NCBI RefSeq assembly: GCF_001186125.1
Contig: NW_014039925.1
Coordinates: 23,026-54,211 of the forward strand
Direction: 5' to 3'
Origin: Sphaeroforma arctica JP610
Lineage: Eukaryota; Opisthokonta; Ichthyosporea; Ichthyophonida
DNA: 31,186 bases
Part shown: positions 1 through 9,870 of the stretch, piece after piece
Numbering within the stretch: the stretch's first letter is position 1
Layout: each line of letters opens with the position of its first letter
Position numbers and translations under genes: made by a program
The notes under the pieces: model-generated
Told to the model about the DNA's origin: nothing
Seen by the model: the letters and a program-made list of their open reading frames with translations, nothing else
The model's database searches: none

Positions 1-159
1 TATATGCTCTGCCTTCCATACTGTACGCGCATATCATGCATACATCAGATTTGATTGTCGTAAATTGTCACTCGCCTCATATCAACCATAAACACACACA
101 AGTCGACTTTGAGCAATTCAAATCTCATTGATCTTTGCCCATCCCCGTTCTGTTACTAG

Positions 160-1679
160 ATCAAAATCGAACGAATGGTTCGTGACAGGAAATTGGCGCT
201 CGTAAAAGTCGAGGAATCCGATGTCGAGCTATTGGTATGTGTGTGGTATTGTTGTTATTGGTATCTGTGTGGTATTGTTGCTATTGGTATGGGTGTGGTA
301 TTGTTGCTATTGGTATGGGTGTGGTATTGTTGCTATTGGTATGGGTGTGGTATTGTTGCTATTGGTATGGATGTGGTATTGTTGCTATTGGTATGGGTGT
401 GGTATTGTTGCTATTGGTATGGGTGTGGTATGGATGTGGTATTGTTGCTATTGGTATGGGTGTGGTATTGTTGCTATTGGTATGGGTGTGGTATTATTGC
501 TATTGGTATGGGTGTGGTATTGTTGCTATTGGTATGAGTGTGGTATTGTTGCTATTGGTATGGGTGTGGTATTGTTGCTATTGGTATGGGTGTGGCATTG
601 TTGTCAGGCACGTTATCCTTCTTGAATGTGTAGTTTAGCAAACGAGTCGTGTCTAGTATGAGCTATTGGTATGGGTGTGGTATCGTTGTCAGGCACGGCA
701 TCTTTCTTGAATGTGTAATTTAGCAAACGAGTCACCTGTAATTTTGTCTAGTATGAGCTATTGGTATGGGTGTGGTATTGTTGTCAGGCACGTCATCCTT
801 CTTGAATGTATAGTTTAGCAAACGAGTCACCTGTAATTTTGTGTCTAGTATTTGCATTTGCTTCATTTTTTGAAATAGTGTATGCCGCCAGCATCAACCG
901 TATATATGTCACGTTTTAGGCTATTTGTAGTATTTTCATATACTTTGACCATGCTGAATAATCAGAGCTCATTTATATATAATTCGTGTCGTGGAGGTAT
1001 GTTGTGTCTTGTCCTGGAGCTCTGCATATGTATAACGCATGGCGCGTGTTCACGGGTGGTCAACCACTAACCAGAATGTTGTCATGGTGATTGTTGTCAT
1101 GGTGATTGCGATACCATGCCTACTGCGAGATTGCGGTTTGCGGTTTATGGTGTGTAGTTGGCAGTAGTCGCGTATGAGCGAGTATCAGAGTATCAACATG
1201 AACTCGTGAGCACTTGAGAACGGGACATTGGGTCGTTTGACTTAGCGGGTATCTACCTGGAGAAGTACCTGATCTCACATGGTACTATATTCCAGTCTGT
1301 GTGGGATCCAGTGATATCTTACTCACCCGTCAACCCCCGTTAGTCAACCCCTCTTGCCGTGTCAAGTTATATATCGCATAGTATTCATCTACGACACCTA
1401 TCGGACCTACCAATATACACAATATACACCACTACAAACCTACTTCAACCGCCCATCGATACGCATTGGTAGGCGTTTGTGTAGCTCTATGCCTATACCA
1501 ATAAGACCTATCACTTTTAAGCTAACGGAATGACACAACCCCTGACTTGCATCCAGAAAACGGAACTAGGAATTGACGAAGCCGATGCCAAACTCATGTT
1601 ACAACGGGAGGGTGGAAACGCGTACAAGGCTCTGAGTACGTTTATCACTGCGCACAACGGGACGCTGACCACGTGTTAA
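160..1679 (+). CDS. HYPK: HYPK-like protein (NatA regulator), last two exons
   Basis: Two exons are seen, 160-234 and 1557-1679, both in phase 0. The first follows a pyrimidine-rich acceptor ending TACTAG and ends at a GTATGT donor. The second follows ATCCAG and ends in TAA. The joined peptide runs RDRKLALVKVEESDVELL, then KTELGIDEADAKLMLQREGGN and a closing ALSTFI segment. It aligns without gaps to the C-terminal UBA-like domain of HYPK (human pattern DLELIMTEMEISRAAAERSLREHMGN). In animals and fungi HYPK binds the NatA N-terminal acetyltransferase at the ribosome and tunes its activity. NAC-alpha has a related UBA domain, but the spacing and the GN...AL ending fit HYPK better. The tail runs about nine residues past the usual end. 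Upstream exons lie outside the window. AATAAA follows 20 bases after the stop. The intron is about 1.3 kb and starts inside a minisatellite. Confidence 0.82.
235..600 (+). repeat. 26-bp minisatellite starting at the HYPK 5' splice site
   Basis: About 13 copies of a 26-bp unit built on GGTGTGGTATTGTTGCTATT plus GGTATG. The array begins at the first intron base. Each unit contains GCTATTGGTATG, the same 12 bases that span the exon/intron junction of the HYPK-like gene (GCTATTG|GTATG), so every copy carries a possible 5' splice site. All three forward frames stay open because of the repeat, giving false ORFs rich in W, Y, C, V and L. Confidence 0.95.
601..860 (+). repeat. 85-95-bp repeat, three copies, continuing the minisatellite
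   Basis: Units start at 601, 686 and 781 with TTGTCAGGCACG. They share TTCTTGAATGT and TTTAGCAAACGAGTC, and two end with GAGCTATTGGTATGGGTGTGG, so the splice-junction core is again inside each unit. The rest of the intron (861-1556) shows no further gene or clear repeat. Confidence 0.85.
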
Positions 1680-1699
1680 GAGCACTTGCGACTATTCAG

Positions 1700-1705
1700 A
1701 ATAAA
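1700..1705 (+). promoter_or_regulatory. Polyadenylation signal of the HYPK-like gene
   Basis: AATAAA lies 20 bases after the TAA stop of the HYPK-like gene, a normal position for a cleavage/polyadenylation signal. Confidence 0.65.
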
Positions 1706-2017
1706 CGCTTTCATGTGCTTTGGTAGTCATACGTATTGTATTCGAGTCTGCCGTTGGACGTGCTTGGCGGGATTGCATGTTGAAGGTTTAGCTGAGCTAG
1801 AGGATTGTGAGTGCCTGAAGATACATCTACAGACATTTGTCATTTTATTTCCGTGAACTTTACTGTACACAAAGCACGGGTACGACGCACACAAGTGGGG
1901 ACCATCTGGCACAGGTACAATATACAGCAACACCCTCTGGTGCTATCGCTACTGAGTCGAGGGCGATAGGTTTACATCTACCACCCCCACAAGAGAAGGA
2001 ATAGCCTCTAGCCGCCT

Positions 2018-2560
2018 CATCACTAGATGTACTATCTCACTGTCATACGCATGAGTCATCACTTCACTAGTAGATGTACAATCTCACTGTCATACGCATG
2101 TGTAATCACTTCACTAGTAGATGTACTATCTCACTGTCATACGCATGAGTCATCTCATCATTAGGTGTACTATCTCCCTGTCATACGCATGAGTCATCAC
2201 TTCACTAGTAGATGTACTATGACTGTCATACGCATGAGTCATCACTTCACTAGTAGATGGACTATGACTGTCATACGCATGAGTCATCACTTCACTAGTA
2301 GATGTACTATGACTGTCATACGCATGAGTCATCACTTCACTAGTAGATGTACTATGACTGTCATACATATGAGTCATCACTTCACTAGTAGATGTACTAT
2401 GACTGTCATACGCATGAGTCATCACTTCACTAGTAGATGTACTATGACTGTCATACGTATGAGTCATCACTTCACTAGTAGATGTACTATCTCACTGTCA
2501 TACGCATGAGTCATCTCAGCACTAGGTGTACTATCTCATTATCGTACGCATGAGTCATCA
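2018..2560 (+). repeat. 45-bp minisatellite, about 12 copies
   Basis: The unit contains CATGAGTCATCACTTCACTA followed by GTAGATGTACTATGACTGTC. The period is 45 bp in the central part and longer (extra CTC) at the edges. Because 45 is a multiple of three and the unit lacks stops in one frame of each strand, ORFs appear on both strands. I see no start, splice or codon evidence that either is used. The 1710-2017 stretch to its left holds no gene I can support. Confidence 0.93.
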
Positions 2561-2696
2561 CATACATTTCCATCCATAAATAGCGAGACGAATTGTCATG
2601 GCACATCACTGGTCATGCAGCGGCTCCCCCCGTAGTGCCAAATCCTCGTTAATTGTCCTCATGGGTTTTGCTTTGGGATAACCGAGTCTTCAGTTA

Positions 2697-3128
2697 CTAC
2701 TTGACTACATCGGCAATGGTCCAAGTGCCGAGTGCCGTGTTCTTAACCCCTCCGAGATCCACCGCCACTGTGGAGCGTGTGATTGATTGAGTGTGACTAC
2801 GAGTGCTAAACCGCGACGGGTGTGCACTGAACAGTGCTGATGTTCGGTACTTAGTTGGAAAGTGGTCCGTATCTTTGCATGTATCTCGCATCCCGCCATA
2901 AGCATACCAGATATGGGTGTGTACAAATATACACTGCTACATGAGTATACCCGGTGCCTGGAGATGTGTGCTTACACCCTCCAATACTTCATGCGTATGT
3001 ATACACTGAGGACAGCGTGGTGAGTACTTCCCCAGTACCACCTCTGTATGAGAAGTGACTCACCGGACTGGGAGCGTCGTAGAGATACTTTAGTGTATTG
3101 TTGTAGCTGTACTCGTGCCACTCTCGTC
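2697..3128 (-). CDS. Unrecognised gene, two candidate 3' exons
   Basis: Exon 3064-3128 lies between a TTTTAG acceptor and a GTGAGT donor. Exon 2697-2767 lies between a CTCCACAG acceptor and a TAG stop. Joined by phase (1 to 1), they read TRVARVQLQQYTKVSLRRSQS and then VAVDLGGVKNTALGTWTIAD followed by VVK. The terminal exon looks like genuine protein. The 65-base exon is open in a second frame too (REWHEYSYNNTLKYLYDAPS), which looks even more protein-like but does not match the phase of the next exon. I do not recognise the family. No further exons could be placed between 3128 and the hydrolase gene. Sites and coding look support a real gene; the product is unknown. Confidence 0.4.
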
Positions 3129-3504
3129 CTAAAAGATCGCACATGCGCGTTCGTGAGTGCGTCTAAGTATATGTTTTCCTTTTCTTAAACACTTCCACAC
3201 CTATTAGAATGCAGGTAATATAATGCAAGTCTATGAAGCCAAGGCCTGACAACGCCCATCCGAGCATATACTCCAATACTTGCACTACTCACCTACACCT
3301 ACCTACAAGTGTAGTATACACATACACTTGCAGTATAGTATGTGATTGATTTTCAGGAACAATCCATGCATATATCAGCCCATTACAGAGGGAGCCCCCT
3401 AGCAGTGCGGCGGTGCAATTCAAGGGCTTCTTCATAATTCATACAGTTCGACTGGTAGGTATGTCACCCATGGCTTCGGCTCAAATCTCCATGATTTGCA
3501 CACA

Positions 3505-3815
3505 ACTATACGTACAACAAGCACATATAAGTGTGCATGGATGATACGATGTATCATCTGAAAGTATGTATGCACTTTACCATGTATTATTTGGCAAAGT
3601 ACAGCAACGTAACGCAACATGCGCATATAAGCATACATGGACTATACTATGTAGTATTTGGCAAAGTACAGTCACGTAATACTAAACATAGGCATATAAG
3701 TATGTATGTACCTTACTATAAATTATTTGGCAAAGCACAGTCACGTAATACTAAACATACGCATATAAGTATGTATGCACCATACTATAAACTATTTCAA
3801 AGTACAGCCACGTAT
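3505..3815 (+). repeat. About 69-bp tandem repeat, four diverged copies
   Basis: Units contain CATATAAGTATGTATG, a run like CTATAAATTATTTGGCAAAG, and CACGTAATACTAAACATA. It lies just before the decayed copy of the hydrolase terminal exon. The bases from 3129 to 3505 hold no gene I can support. Confidence 0.8.
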
Positions 3816-3820
3816 CGCCC

Positions 3821-3955
3821 CAGTGCAACGCAGTGAGGTCCTCCCAAACACTACGCGCGGGATAATCAAACGTGTCTTCTTGTGCAGGTTTTAGACGTCA
3901 CCGGTTGCACCAGCTCTACGCAGGTGATTCCGAACGGAAGGGACAAGTATGAAGG
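3821..3955 (-). pseudogene. Decayed duplicate of the 3' coding end of the UPF0173 gene
   Basis: Read on the + strand, 3821-3955 follows 4336-4480 almost base for base in patches: CAGTGCAA, CCTCCC/AACACTACGC, ATCAAgCGT, TTAGACGTCACC, CAGCTC and AAGGG are shared. The source is the last exon of the UPF0173-like hydrolase, coding for the stretch from about LAGTPAEL to the stop. The copy has many differences and does not keep the frame. It lies about 380 bases beyond the real stop, so it is a local duplication and not a separate gene. Confidence 0.72.
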
Positions 3956-4140
3956 TACGTATAAAACACAATGTATATAACTTTATATGTTATGTATTTT
4001 TATAAGTTATTTGTTATTTGTTTAACATGAAGGTACGTATAAAACATAACGGATATAACTTTATATGTTATATATTTGTTTAAATATTTTTATATGTTGT
4101 TTGTTATTTGTTTAATATGAAGGTACATATATAACAAATA
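3949..4140 (+). repeat. AT-rich 78-90-bp tandem repeat
   Basis: Units start ATGAAGGTACGTATA at 3949, 4027 and 4117 (the last with ACATAT). They continue with AT-rich sequence containing ATAACTTTATATGTTAT and TTGTTATTTGTTTAA. The array begins at the end of the decayed exon copy. Confidence 0.85.
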
Positions 4141-4334
4141 ACGAGTTTTGGGATGTATTTTTCTATTTGCGCACATCTCTCTGCGCAACTTACAGATGTG
4201 GCTATACATGGACAAGCGGATGTATATATACATAATAAAAATCAGTACTGCATAGACACATGTATGTACCTATGCACACTAAATCTTTTGACAAATGTAT
4301 GTACATATGCATACTAAACCGTCGTATGCGCATA

Positions 4335-7300
4335 TCAGTGCAATGCCGAGAGTGCCTCCCCAACACTACGCCCTGGCAAATCAAGCGTTTCTCCCGGCTT
4401 CAATTCGCACACATTGACCGTCTTGGACGTCACCAGCTTCTTCAGCTCGGCAGGGGTGCCCGCGAGTAAGGGGAAGGTACCGAAATGCATAGGAACAACG
4501 ATGTTCACAGACTTGAGCAGGTTGTTGATTGCGTATGCCGCCCCACGTGGTCCCATGGTGTAGTGGTCGCCGATGCTGAGCAACGCTACATCGGGGCTGT
4601 ATAGGTCCGAGATCACCTTCATGTCTCCGAACACGTCTGTGTCACCTGAGTGATAGATGCGGTGGCCTAATATACGCCCCCCCATACACATCCCCCACAG
4701 ATTGAATAAATAAATAGATAGTCGAATGTTGAGTTTCGGATAGCAGGATATGATATGAGGCTTGTGGACACGGATGGTTTGAAAAGCGATACAAACAGAC
4801 CCACCGGATGAAGTACATCGGTCCATACGCCTATGCATGGGAGTGCTACACCCAGATGTAAAGGACGAGGGTTCTCAATATGTTCCGTTGACGTTTTGTA
4901 CCACCTGAGTGGTGCATGCGCAGCCCTCTATGTAGAGTGGGTCTAAAGCTAACACCGCTGAATACGTCACGTGCGTATATCCAGCTACACATACGATTGT
5001 ATTCCACCCGGCAACGGGCCTTCACAATTCTCTCACTACGAAAACATACACTGTGTACACGTTTTCTGACATCACAGACTATTGTGCAACCCTCTATGTA
5101 GCGAGGATTTGAGGGCCAATGATTTCTGACTACTTCACATGTGTGCCTATATTCAGCTACACACACGATTGTACTCCACCCGGCAATGGGGGGCTACTGG
5201 AGCGAGCGATGTGTTCACAACTAGCATGAGCACGAACACGGGCCCTCATGCAAATACCGAACTTCACGATTCTCTTACTATGAAAACATGTGGTGTGCAC
5301 ACGTTTTCTAATACCACACACCATTGTGCAACCTCTTTCGTACAGCGCAGGCAGCGCTATACACGTGGTGAATACGACATACCATTGAGAACCAATGCTG
5401 CAGCATGACATGCCACACAACCCTCCCAGTATCACATTCTATTCCAAAGTCTACCTCACACCAGACACCATTCCAACAAGGCACCAATATCAACCGCATG
5501 TAGCGGCGTCCAAGTGTCAACAGTGTACATACCATTGGGCAAGTGGACCACCCAGCCAGCCGCTGCACCTCCGACCTGTAAGGGATGTTCCGATCCACAC
5601 CCACCTATAAATAGCAATAGCATTAAACTCGTTCAGCGAAGAAGAAGACAAGACACAACATCCGTGTGCTGTGCCTATGGCTGTGCTGTCAATAGGACTG
5701 GACTGACCATAACGCAGTCATTCCGGGACAGCTCGTTTACATGGTCTGATGGGGAGATGTGCCCGTGTGGCGTGTAGACTGAATGCGTGTGATATGGCAG
5801 CTATGACTCACGACCTTGCACACGAGTGATTTAATGTGCAGGTATGCACACGCCCTACACATGTAATCTTGAACGCATATGGTTTGTAGGTGCTCGATAG
5901 GTTTACGCTTATTTGCTCTATAGTGACTTGGTAATTTGTAGAACGTACGGACCATACCTCAACTGCACACTGTGTGTTATGTGTCACATATAACCATACC
6001 TTAACTGCACACTGTGTGTTATGTATCACATATAACCATACCTCAACTGCACACTGTGTGTTATGTATCACATATAACCGTGCATGTGTATACGCGAGTA
6101 GATGCCAAGTTCGCTACATGCTTGAGATGTATAATTTACAAACGACTACAACGTGATAGTTTGTATGTCTGAGGTTGAGACACTTTAATGTGCGATAGAG
6201 TATGCGTATACTATGTGCAAGTAACTGTGGTTTTGTACGGTTTCTACAACCCTTATATGACTTTCACCATCGCTGCATGGACAACTGCACACATACTTCT
6301 ATACCCATCCAGGCGGTCGCCCCTACACACATGCACATACACACACACACGCACATACACACACACATGCACATACACACACACATCTGCAATTTCCAGG
6401 TATACTACATAATACATACATTCCTTATGTACTATGAATCCGTGACAGATACAACTATGACCTCAACTGAGTGCACTGCTTGTGTCATAGTAGGTATACT
6501 GCATATTATATACATGCACTATGTACTATGAATGCGTATACTACATATTATATACATATATTATGTACTATGAATGGGTATACTACCTATTATATACATG
6601 CATTATGTACTATGAATGGGTATACTAAATATTATATACATTCATTATGTACTATGAATGGGTATACTACATATTATATACATTCATTATGTACTATGAA
6701 TGCGTATACTAAATATCATATACACTCATTATGTACTATGAATCCGTGAAAGATACAACTATGAACTCACCCGAGTGCACCGCTTGTGTCATAGTGGCCT
6801 GGCATCCGTTTCCAAGGTCTGCCGTGCCGCCTATATTCATGCCCACTATTTGCTCATCCGCCACTCCCTCGCCCTTCAGGTAGAACGACACCTCGTGTAT
6901 ACAGTACACTGTGAGTACATAACAAAGTAGTTAGTAATAGTATAGCTCTTAGAGTACATAACAAAGTAGTTAGTAATAGTATAGCTCTTAGAGTACATAA
7001 CAAAGTAGTTAGTATGCCTAGGACAGTTGTCATGAGTGTGTGCGGAGCATTGTCAGTATTTATAAGATGAGGAAAGGTAGTTTCCTCTCTGTTTGTTTAC
7101 CCCTGAATTGTTGTTTTGTGTATGCAAGGATGATTTCACAAGAACGCGCAGACTCATAAATTTAAATGATAACTCGTTTGTGGAAATAGTGGCTTGCCAA
7201 AGTGCACGTTCAGCTAAATCCCCAATAGTATACTTTAGGATAAAAGTAAGCCTGCTATCTCAATATCCAGTCCACTACCCAAAAACAGAACGAATCACTA

Positions 7301-8747
7301 TCCATTTAGTAGATACTGACCCTCGAGCAGAGCCATACCTCTACGTAAAGCACAGACTGAACTGGCACGGACATAGGCTGATTGGTCAAGCGCTTCGCCT
7401 AGTGCTTTTGGCTGAATGGCCCCTCGTTATAGTATAAACGTAAAAACGTTGAAAGACATACGCAACAATCCATGGACTGAACTATAGTAATTACGATAGA
7501 ACGGTGTGTCTAGAGGCATGCACGGCCAGTACAATGGGCTATGCATGTTCCGATGACGGTTGCAGAAGAAGTATTGTCCATCCACACCCCTTAAACAATG
7601 CACACGAATGCTTATCGTCAGACCTCTTTACGAATACGAAACTCACCCTGGGCCTTAAACTTCTTGGCGAGCATCGCCGCATCACCCACGTGGTCGAAGT
7701 GACCATGACTGATCAGAATGACATCCACCTGGGCGGTGGTAGAAAGCGATAGCAAAACGGTAGGTGAGTGGATATTGGTCAGAGTAAACGGTAGATGAGT
7801 GGATATTAGTTGCAGTAAACGGTAGGTAAGTGGATATTGGTCAGAGTAAACGGTAGCTAAGTGGCTATTAGTTGCAGTAAACGGTAGGTAAGTGGATATT
7901 GGTCAGAGTAAACGGTAGGTAAGTGGATATTGGTCAGAGTAAACGGTAGGTAAGTGGATATTGGTCATAATAGCATTTCCCTGTGTGATGATTTACCACG
8001 TGAAAGATATTCAGTTGTGAATTGAGAGTTGTTTTGAATGGCAATAGGTGTACAAGTGTATTGTGTGTTTGTTTGTGTACTAAAATACCTCACGTTGAGC
8101 CTAAGCGATTTACTTGTACGCTGAGATCCGCATCGCATCAGTCTAGATAGCAATCAACGCACTACACACTTGACCCGGCTAATTGAACCATACAGTAGTC
8201 TATTCATGCGACTAGCGATAAACGTACTAACTAACAAAACGACAGCAGCATTCAGCATTGAGGATAGAGCTGGAACAAATCAGTAAACGTATTACATGGT
8301 ACATATAGTGCCGAACAGTAAGTCATGCAATACAAATAACGACAAACCTCTTGTGAAAGTATGAATACATGCACAAGTTGTTTGGGAGTGTATGTACACT
8401 TGTAGGACAACATTGGATACGCCTGTGCATAGAATCCAACATACATGACGAGGTTTGTAGAGACCATACAAGTTAGCACCATATGTTTCGAATACCCTGT
8501 ACATCACACCCGCCCACTCTGTATAGATGACACACCCGGCCACTCTACATAGATAAACACCCGCCATTAAAACACTCTCTCGCGCATCGTTCTTACGCAT
8601 ACCTTAGTCAGTGTGTCAATGGCGCCTTCGGGTGCTTTGGGATTGTTCAGCCAGGGATCGATGAGAATCACAAACCCCTTAACTGAGATGGAAAAGGCCG
8701 CTGTAGGTTTGGGTATCGCATACGATGGATAAGTGCAAGTGATGGTA
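4335..8747 (-). CDS. UPF0173-family metal-dependent hydrolase (UlaG-like beta-lactamase fold)
   Basis: Five exons are recognised on the minus strand: 8747-8603, 7728-7647, 6908-6771, 5575-5533 and 4666-4335. Landmarks in order are an AAFSIS/ILIDPWLNNPKAP segment, VDVILISHGHFDHVGDA (the HxHxDH metal motif), VVGMNIGGT-like VGMNIGGTADLG with TMTQAVHS, AAAGWVVHLPNG, RIYHSGDTDVFGDM, and VPMHFGTFPLLAGTPAEL. Together they cover nearly the whole family length (about 245 codons against roughly 225-240). The substrate is unknown; relatives include L-ascorbate-6-phosphate lactonases. Donors are GTATGC, GTGAGT, GTGAGT and GTATGT. Phases agree except into exon 4. That exon is in phase only if it begins at 5568 (acceptor GGAG), or if a tiny extra exon precedes the stronger TTACAG acceptor. 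The N-terminal WLGH motif is not seen as such, and a first exon was not found. It has no clear downstream AATAAA. Confidence 0.85.
4922..5350 (+). repeat. Diverged 170-240-bp repeat in the last UPF0173 intron
   Basis: CCCTCTATGTAG recurs at about 4922 and 5091, with a weaker CCTCTTTCGTACAG near 5330. Between these, shared blocks are CAGCTACACA.ACGATTGTA, TCCACCCGGCAA, TTCACAATTCTC/TTCACGATTCTC, GAAAACAT and GTACACGTTTTCTGA. These are two full diverged copies and a fragment. No coding sequence other than exon 5533-5575 was found between 4667 and 5950. Confidence 0.75.
5953..6080 (+). repeat. 42-bp tandem repeat, three copies
   Basis: The unit is CATACCTCAACTGCACACTG followed by TGTGTTATGTATCACATATA and AC, three times with few differences. 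It lies inside a UPF0173 intron. Confidence 0.9.
6330..6391 (+). repeat. CA-rich microsatellite
   Basis: Runs of CACACA broken by TG and TA steps, inside the same UPF0173 intron. It has no coding meaning. Confidence 0.9.
6427..6492 (-). pseudogene. Copy of the 3' end and 5' splice site of UPF0173 exon 3
   Basis: The block at 6427-6492 repeats 6733-6797. It shares TACTATGAATCCGTGA, AGATACAACTATGA and GAGTGCAC.GCTTGTGTCAT. The source contains the end of exon 6908-6771 (coding TMTQAVHS) and its GTGAGT donor. In the copy the donor reads TTGAGG, so the GT is gone and the copy should not be spliced. A 42-bp minisatellite fills the space between copy and source. Confidence 0.8.
6494..6745 (+). repeat. 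42-bp minisatellite, six copies, beside UPF0173 exon 3
   Basis: Units begin at 6494, 6536, 6578, 6620, 6662 and 6704 with GTATACTA. They contain ATATTATATACAT and end ATTATGTACTATGAATG. The same TATGTACTATGAATCCGTGA stretch borders both the exon-end copy and the true exon end, so the array and the exon-end duplication arose together. Confidence 0.93.
6912..7017 (+). repeat. 39-bp tandem repeat touching a 3' splice site
   Basis: Units start at 6912, 6951 and 6990 with GAGTACATAACAAAGTAGTT and continue AGTAATAGTATAGCTCTTA. On the minus strand the array runs to within three bases of the ACAG acceptor of exon 6908-6771, so it forms the whole polypyrimidine and branch-site region of that intron. 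Confidence 0.93.
7129..7437 (+). CDS. Unrecognised ORF antisense within a UPF0173 intron
   Basis: An open frame of about 103 codons runs from a TGTGTATGCAAG acceptor-like site to TAA, with no ATG in the protein-like part. It starts DDFTRTRRLINLNDNSFVEI and includes SLLSQYPVHYPKTERITIHL and HRLIGQALRLVLLAEWPL. The composition is mixed and protein-like, unlike the repeat-driven ORFs nearby. It could be a terminal exon of an unseen gene or a relic inserted in the intron. I do not recognise a family. Confidence 0.3.
   Translation, partial: DDFTRTRRLINLNDNSFVEIVACQSARSAKSPIVYFRIKVSLLSQYPVHYPKTERITIHLVDTDPRAEPYLYVKHRLNWHGHRLIGQALRLVLLAEWPLVIV
7748..7970 (+). repeat. 31-bp minisatellite near UPF0173 exon 2
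   Basis: About seven copies of GTAAACGGTAGGTAAGTGGA followed by TATTGGTCAGA. It starts some 20 bases inside the intron next to the exon 7728 acceptor. On the strand opposite to the gene each unit has AG|GTAAGT and a TTGGTCAG, resembling donor and acceptor, but spaced too closely for introns. Confidence 0.92.
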
Positions 8748-9870
8748 CTGAAAAAGATAGAACACGTGTTACATGGGATCTGAAATAGGAATACTAGCAG
8801 TCGTTGCACTATTAGGGACCAATACATGAACACCTTACGGGTACTAACATCTGTTCGTGTACGTCACATACGCTCATACACATATCCCATGATGGTCACG
8901 TGAAGCCATATCGTAGAAATAAACGGATGGGGTTAGATACCAGTAATCGATCGAATTCCTACATATGGGTTAAGTTGACGTGCAACTTTAATCCCCACAG
9001 CAAGAACCCAACAAAAGCCAAGAGTCACACAACAGCGCTTGACAGGAACCGCGTATAGGTGCGCATAAGAGCGTGGTCAAATAGAGCTACCTCTCTCACG
9101 CACTATATATAGAGATGCTCGGCAATTAGAGATTCACTGCAGTGTGTTGTATATCGATAGAAAACCCTAAACTCGGATATGAGTACGAAATGCCAATCCA
9201 CACGTGAATTTTGATGGCTATGTATGATGCACGCAGGACCAGAATCGTCCGGAGTGGTTAACTCCACGATTTATATAGTATTTAGCTCACACTGCATATT
9301 GCTTTGCATACATATTCGTAACCTCGATTTTTGTTTTAAAGTCTCGATTTACGTCACAACTAAAACTAAACTGTGTATGAAGCCAATTACACACCGCGCC
9401 ATACGAGAATACATATTGTGTCATTTTACTTGTCTGCTGAGGCTGTAGGTGTCGTAGAATATCAATACTGTGTGCAAACACATAATAAAAATAAATATCG
9501 ATTGACCGTGACAACACTATGTGCACCGACCAATGGTAGTACGATATCTTTCAAACCCAGCCGTTATCTTTCAAGTCCCGCCGACGTCTCCTGTAGAATC
9601 CTCGTGTATTTGCGTGTTTGTGGTTCGTGGCGAGGTCGTTAATGTGGTAGCGCGCAACCATACAAGACACGACAGTAATTCCAAATTTTGTATATACTTG
9701 TTGATGGTTTCTGGAAATTGGCACACGCATCGAACTGTACTCCTCACAGCTCGTTTTTTCTTTTGGATTGAGCTAAACACGCAAGTATTGTAATATTTTA
9801 AGAATATAACAGACACCTGGCCACAGCATACCAGTGCAGCACATTTAAATTTAAAAACGGACCATAACCA
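8748..9870. other. No supported gene
   Basis: This stretch lies upstream of the hydrolase and before a small ORF. I found no convincing exon, repeat or element. A short open piece near 8905 on the minus strand reads TIWLH and could be tempting as a first hydrolase exon, but its splice phase does not fit exon 8747-8603. Confidence 0.5.

Noticed and set aside
175-638. Three overlapping forward ORFs of about 130 codons rich in W, Y, C, V and L
   Set aside because: They exist only because the 26-bp repeat cycles through all three frames. Only the first 20 codons of one of them (175-234) belong to the HYPK exon.
1727-1933. 68-codon minus-strand ORF after the HYPK gene
   Set aside because: It has no recognisable domain and overlaps the likely 3' end of the HYPK transcript. 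A possible acceptor was seen but no partner exon.
2150-2509. ORFs on both strands with a 15-residue repeat
   Set aside because: The 45-bp period without stops produces these. No start context, splice sites or non-repeat coding sequence supports them.
7748-7970. Array of tiny introns (each 31-bp unit has AG|GTAAGT and TTGGTCAG on the + strand)
   Set aside because: The implied introns or exons would be too short, and the surrounding gene is on the other strand.
8887-8915. Minus-strand TIWLH piece as a first exon of the hydrolase
   Set aside because: It lacks the Gly of WLGH and its GTGACC donor gives a phase that does not fit the next exon.
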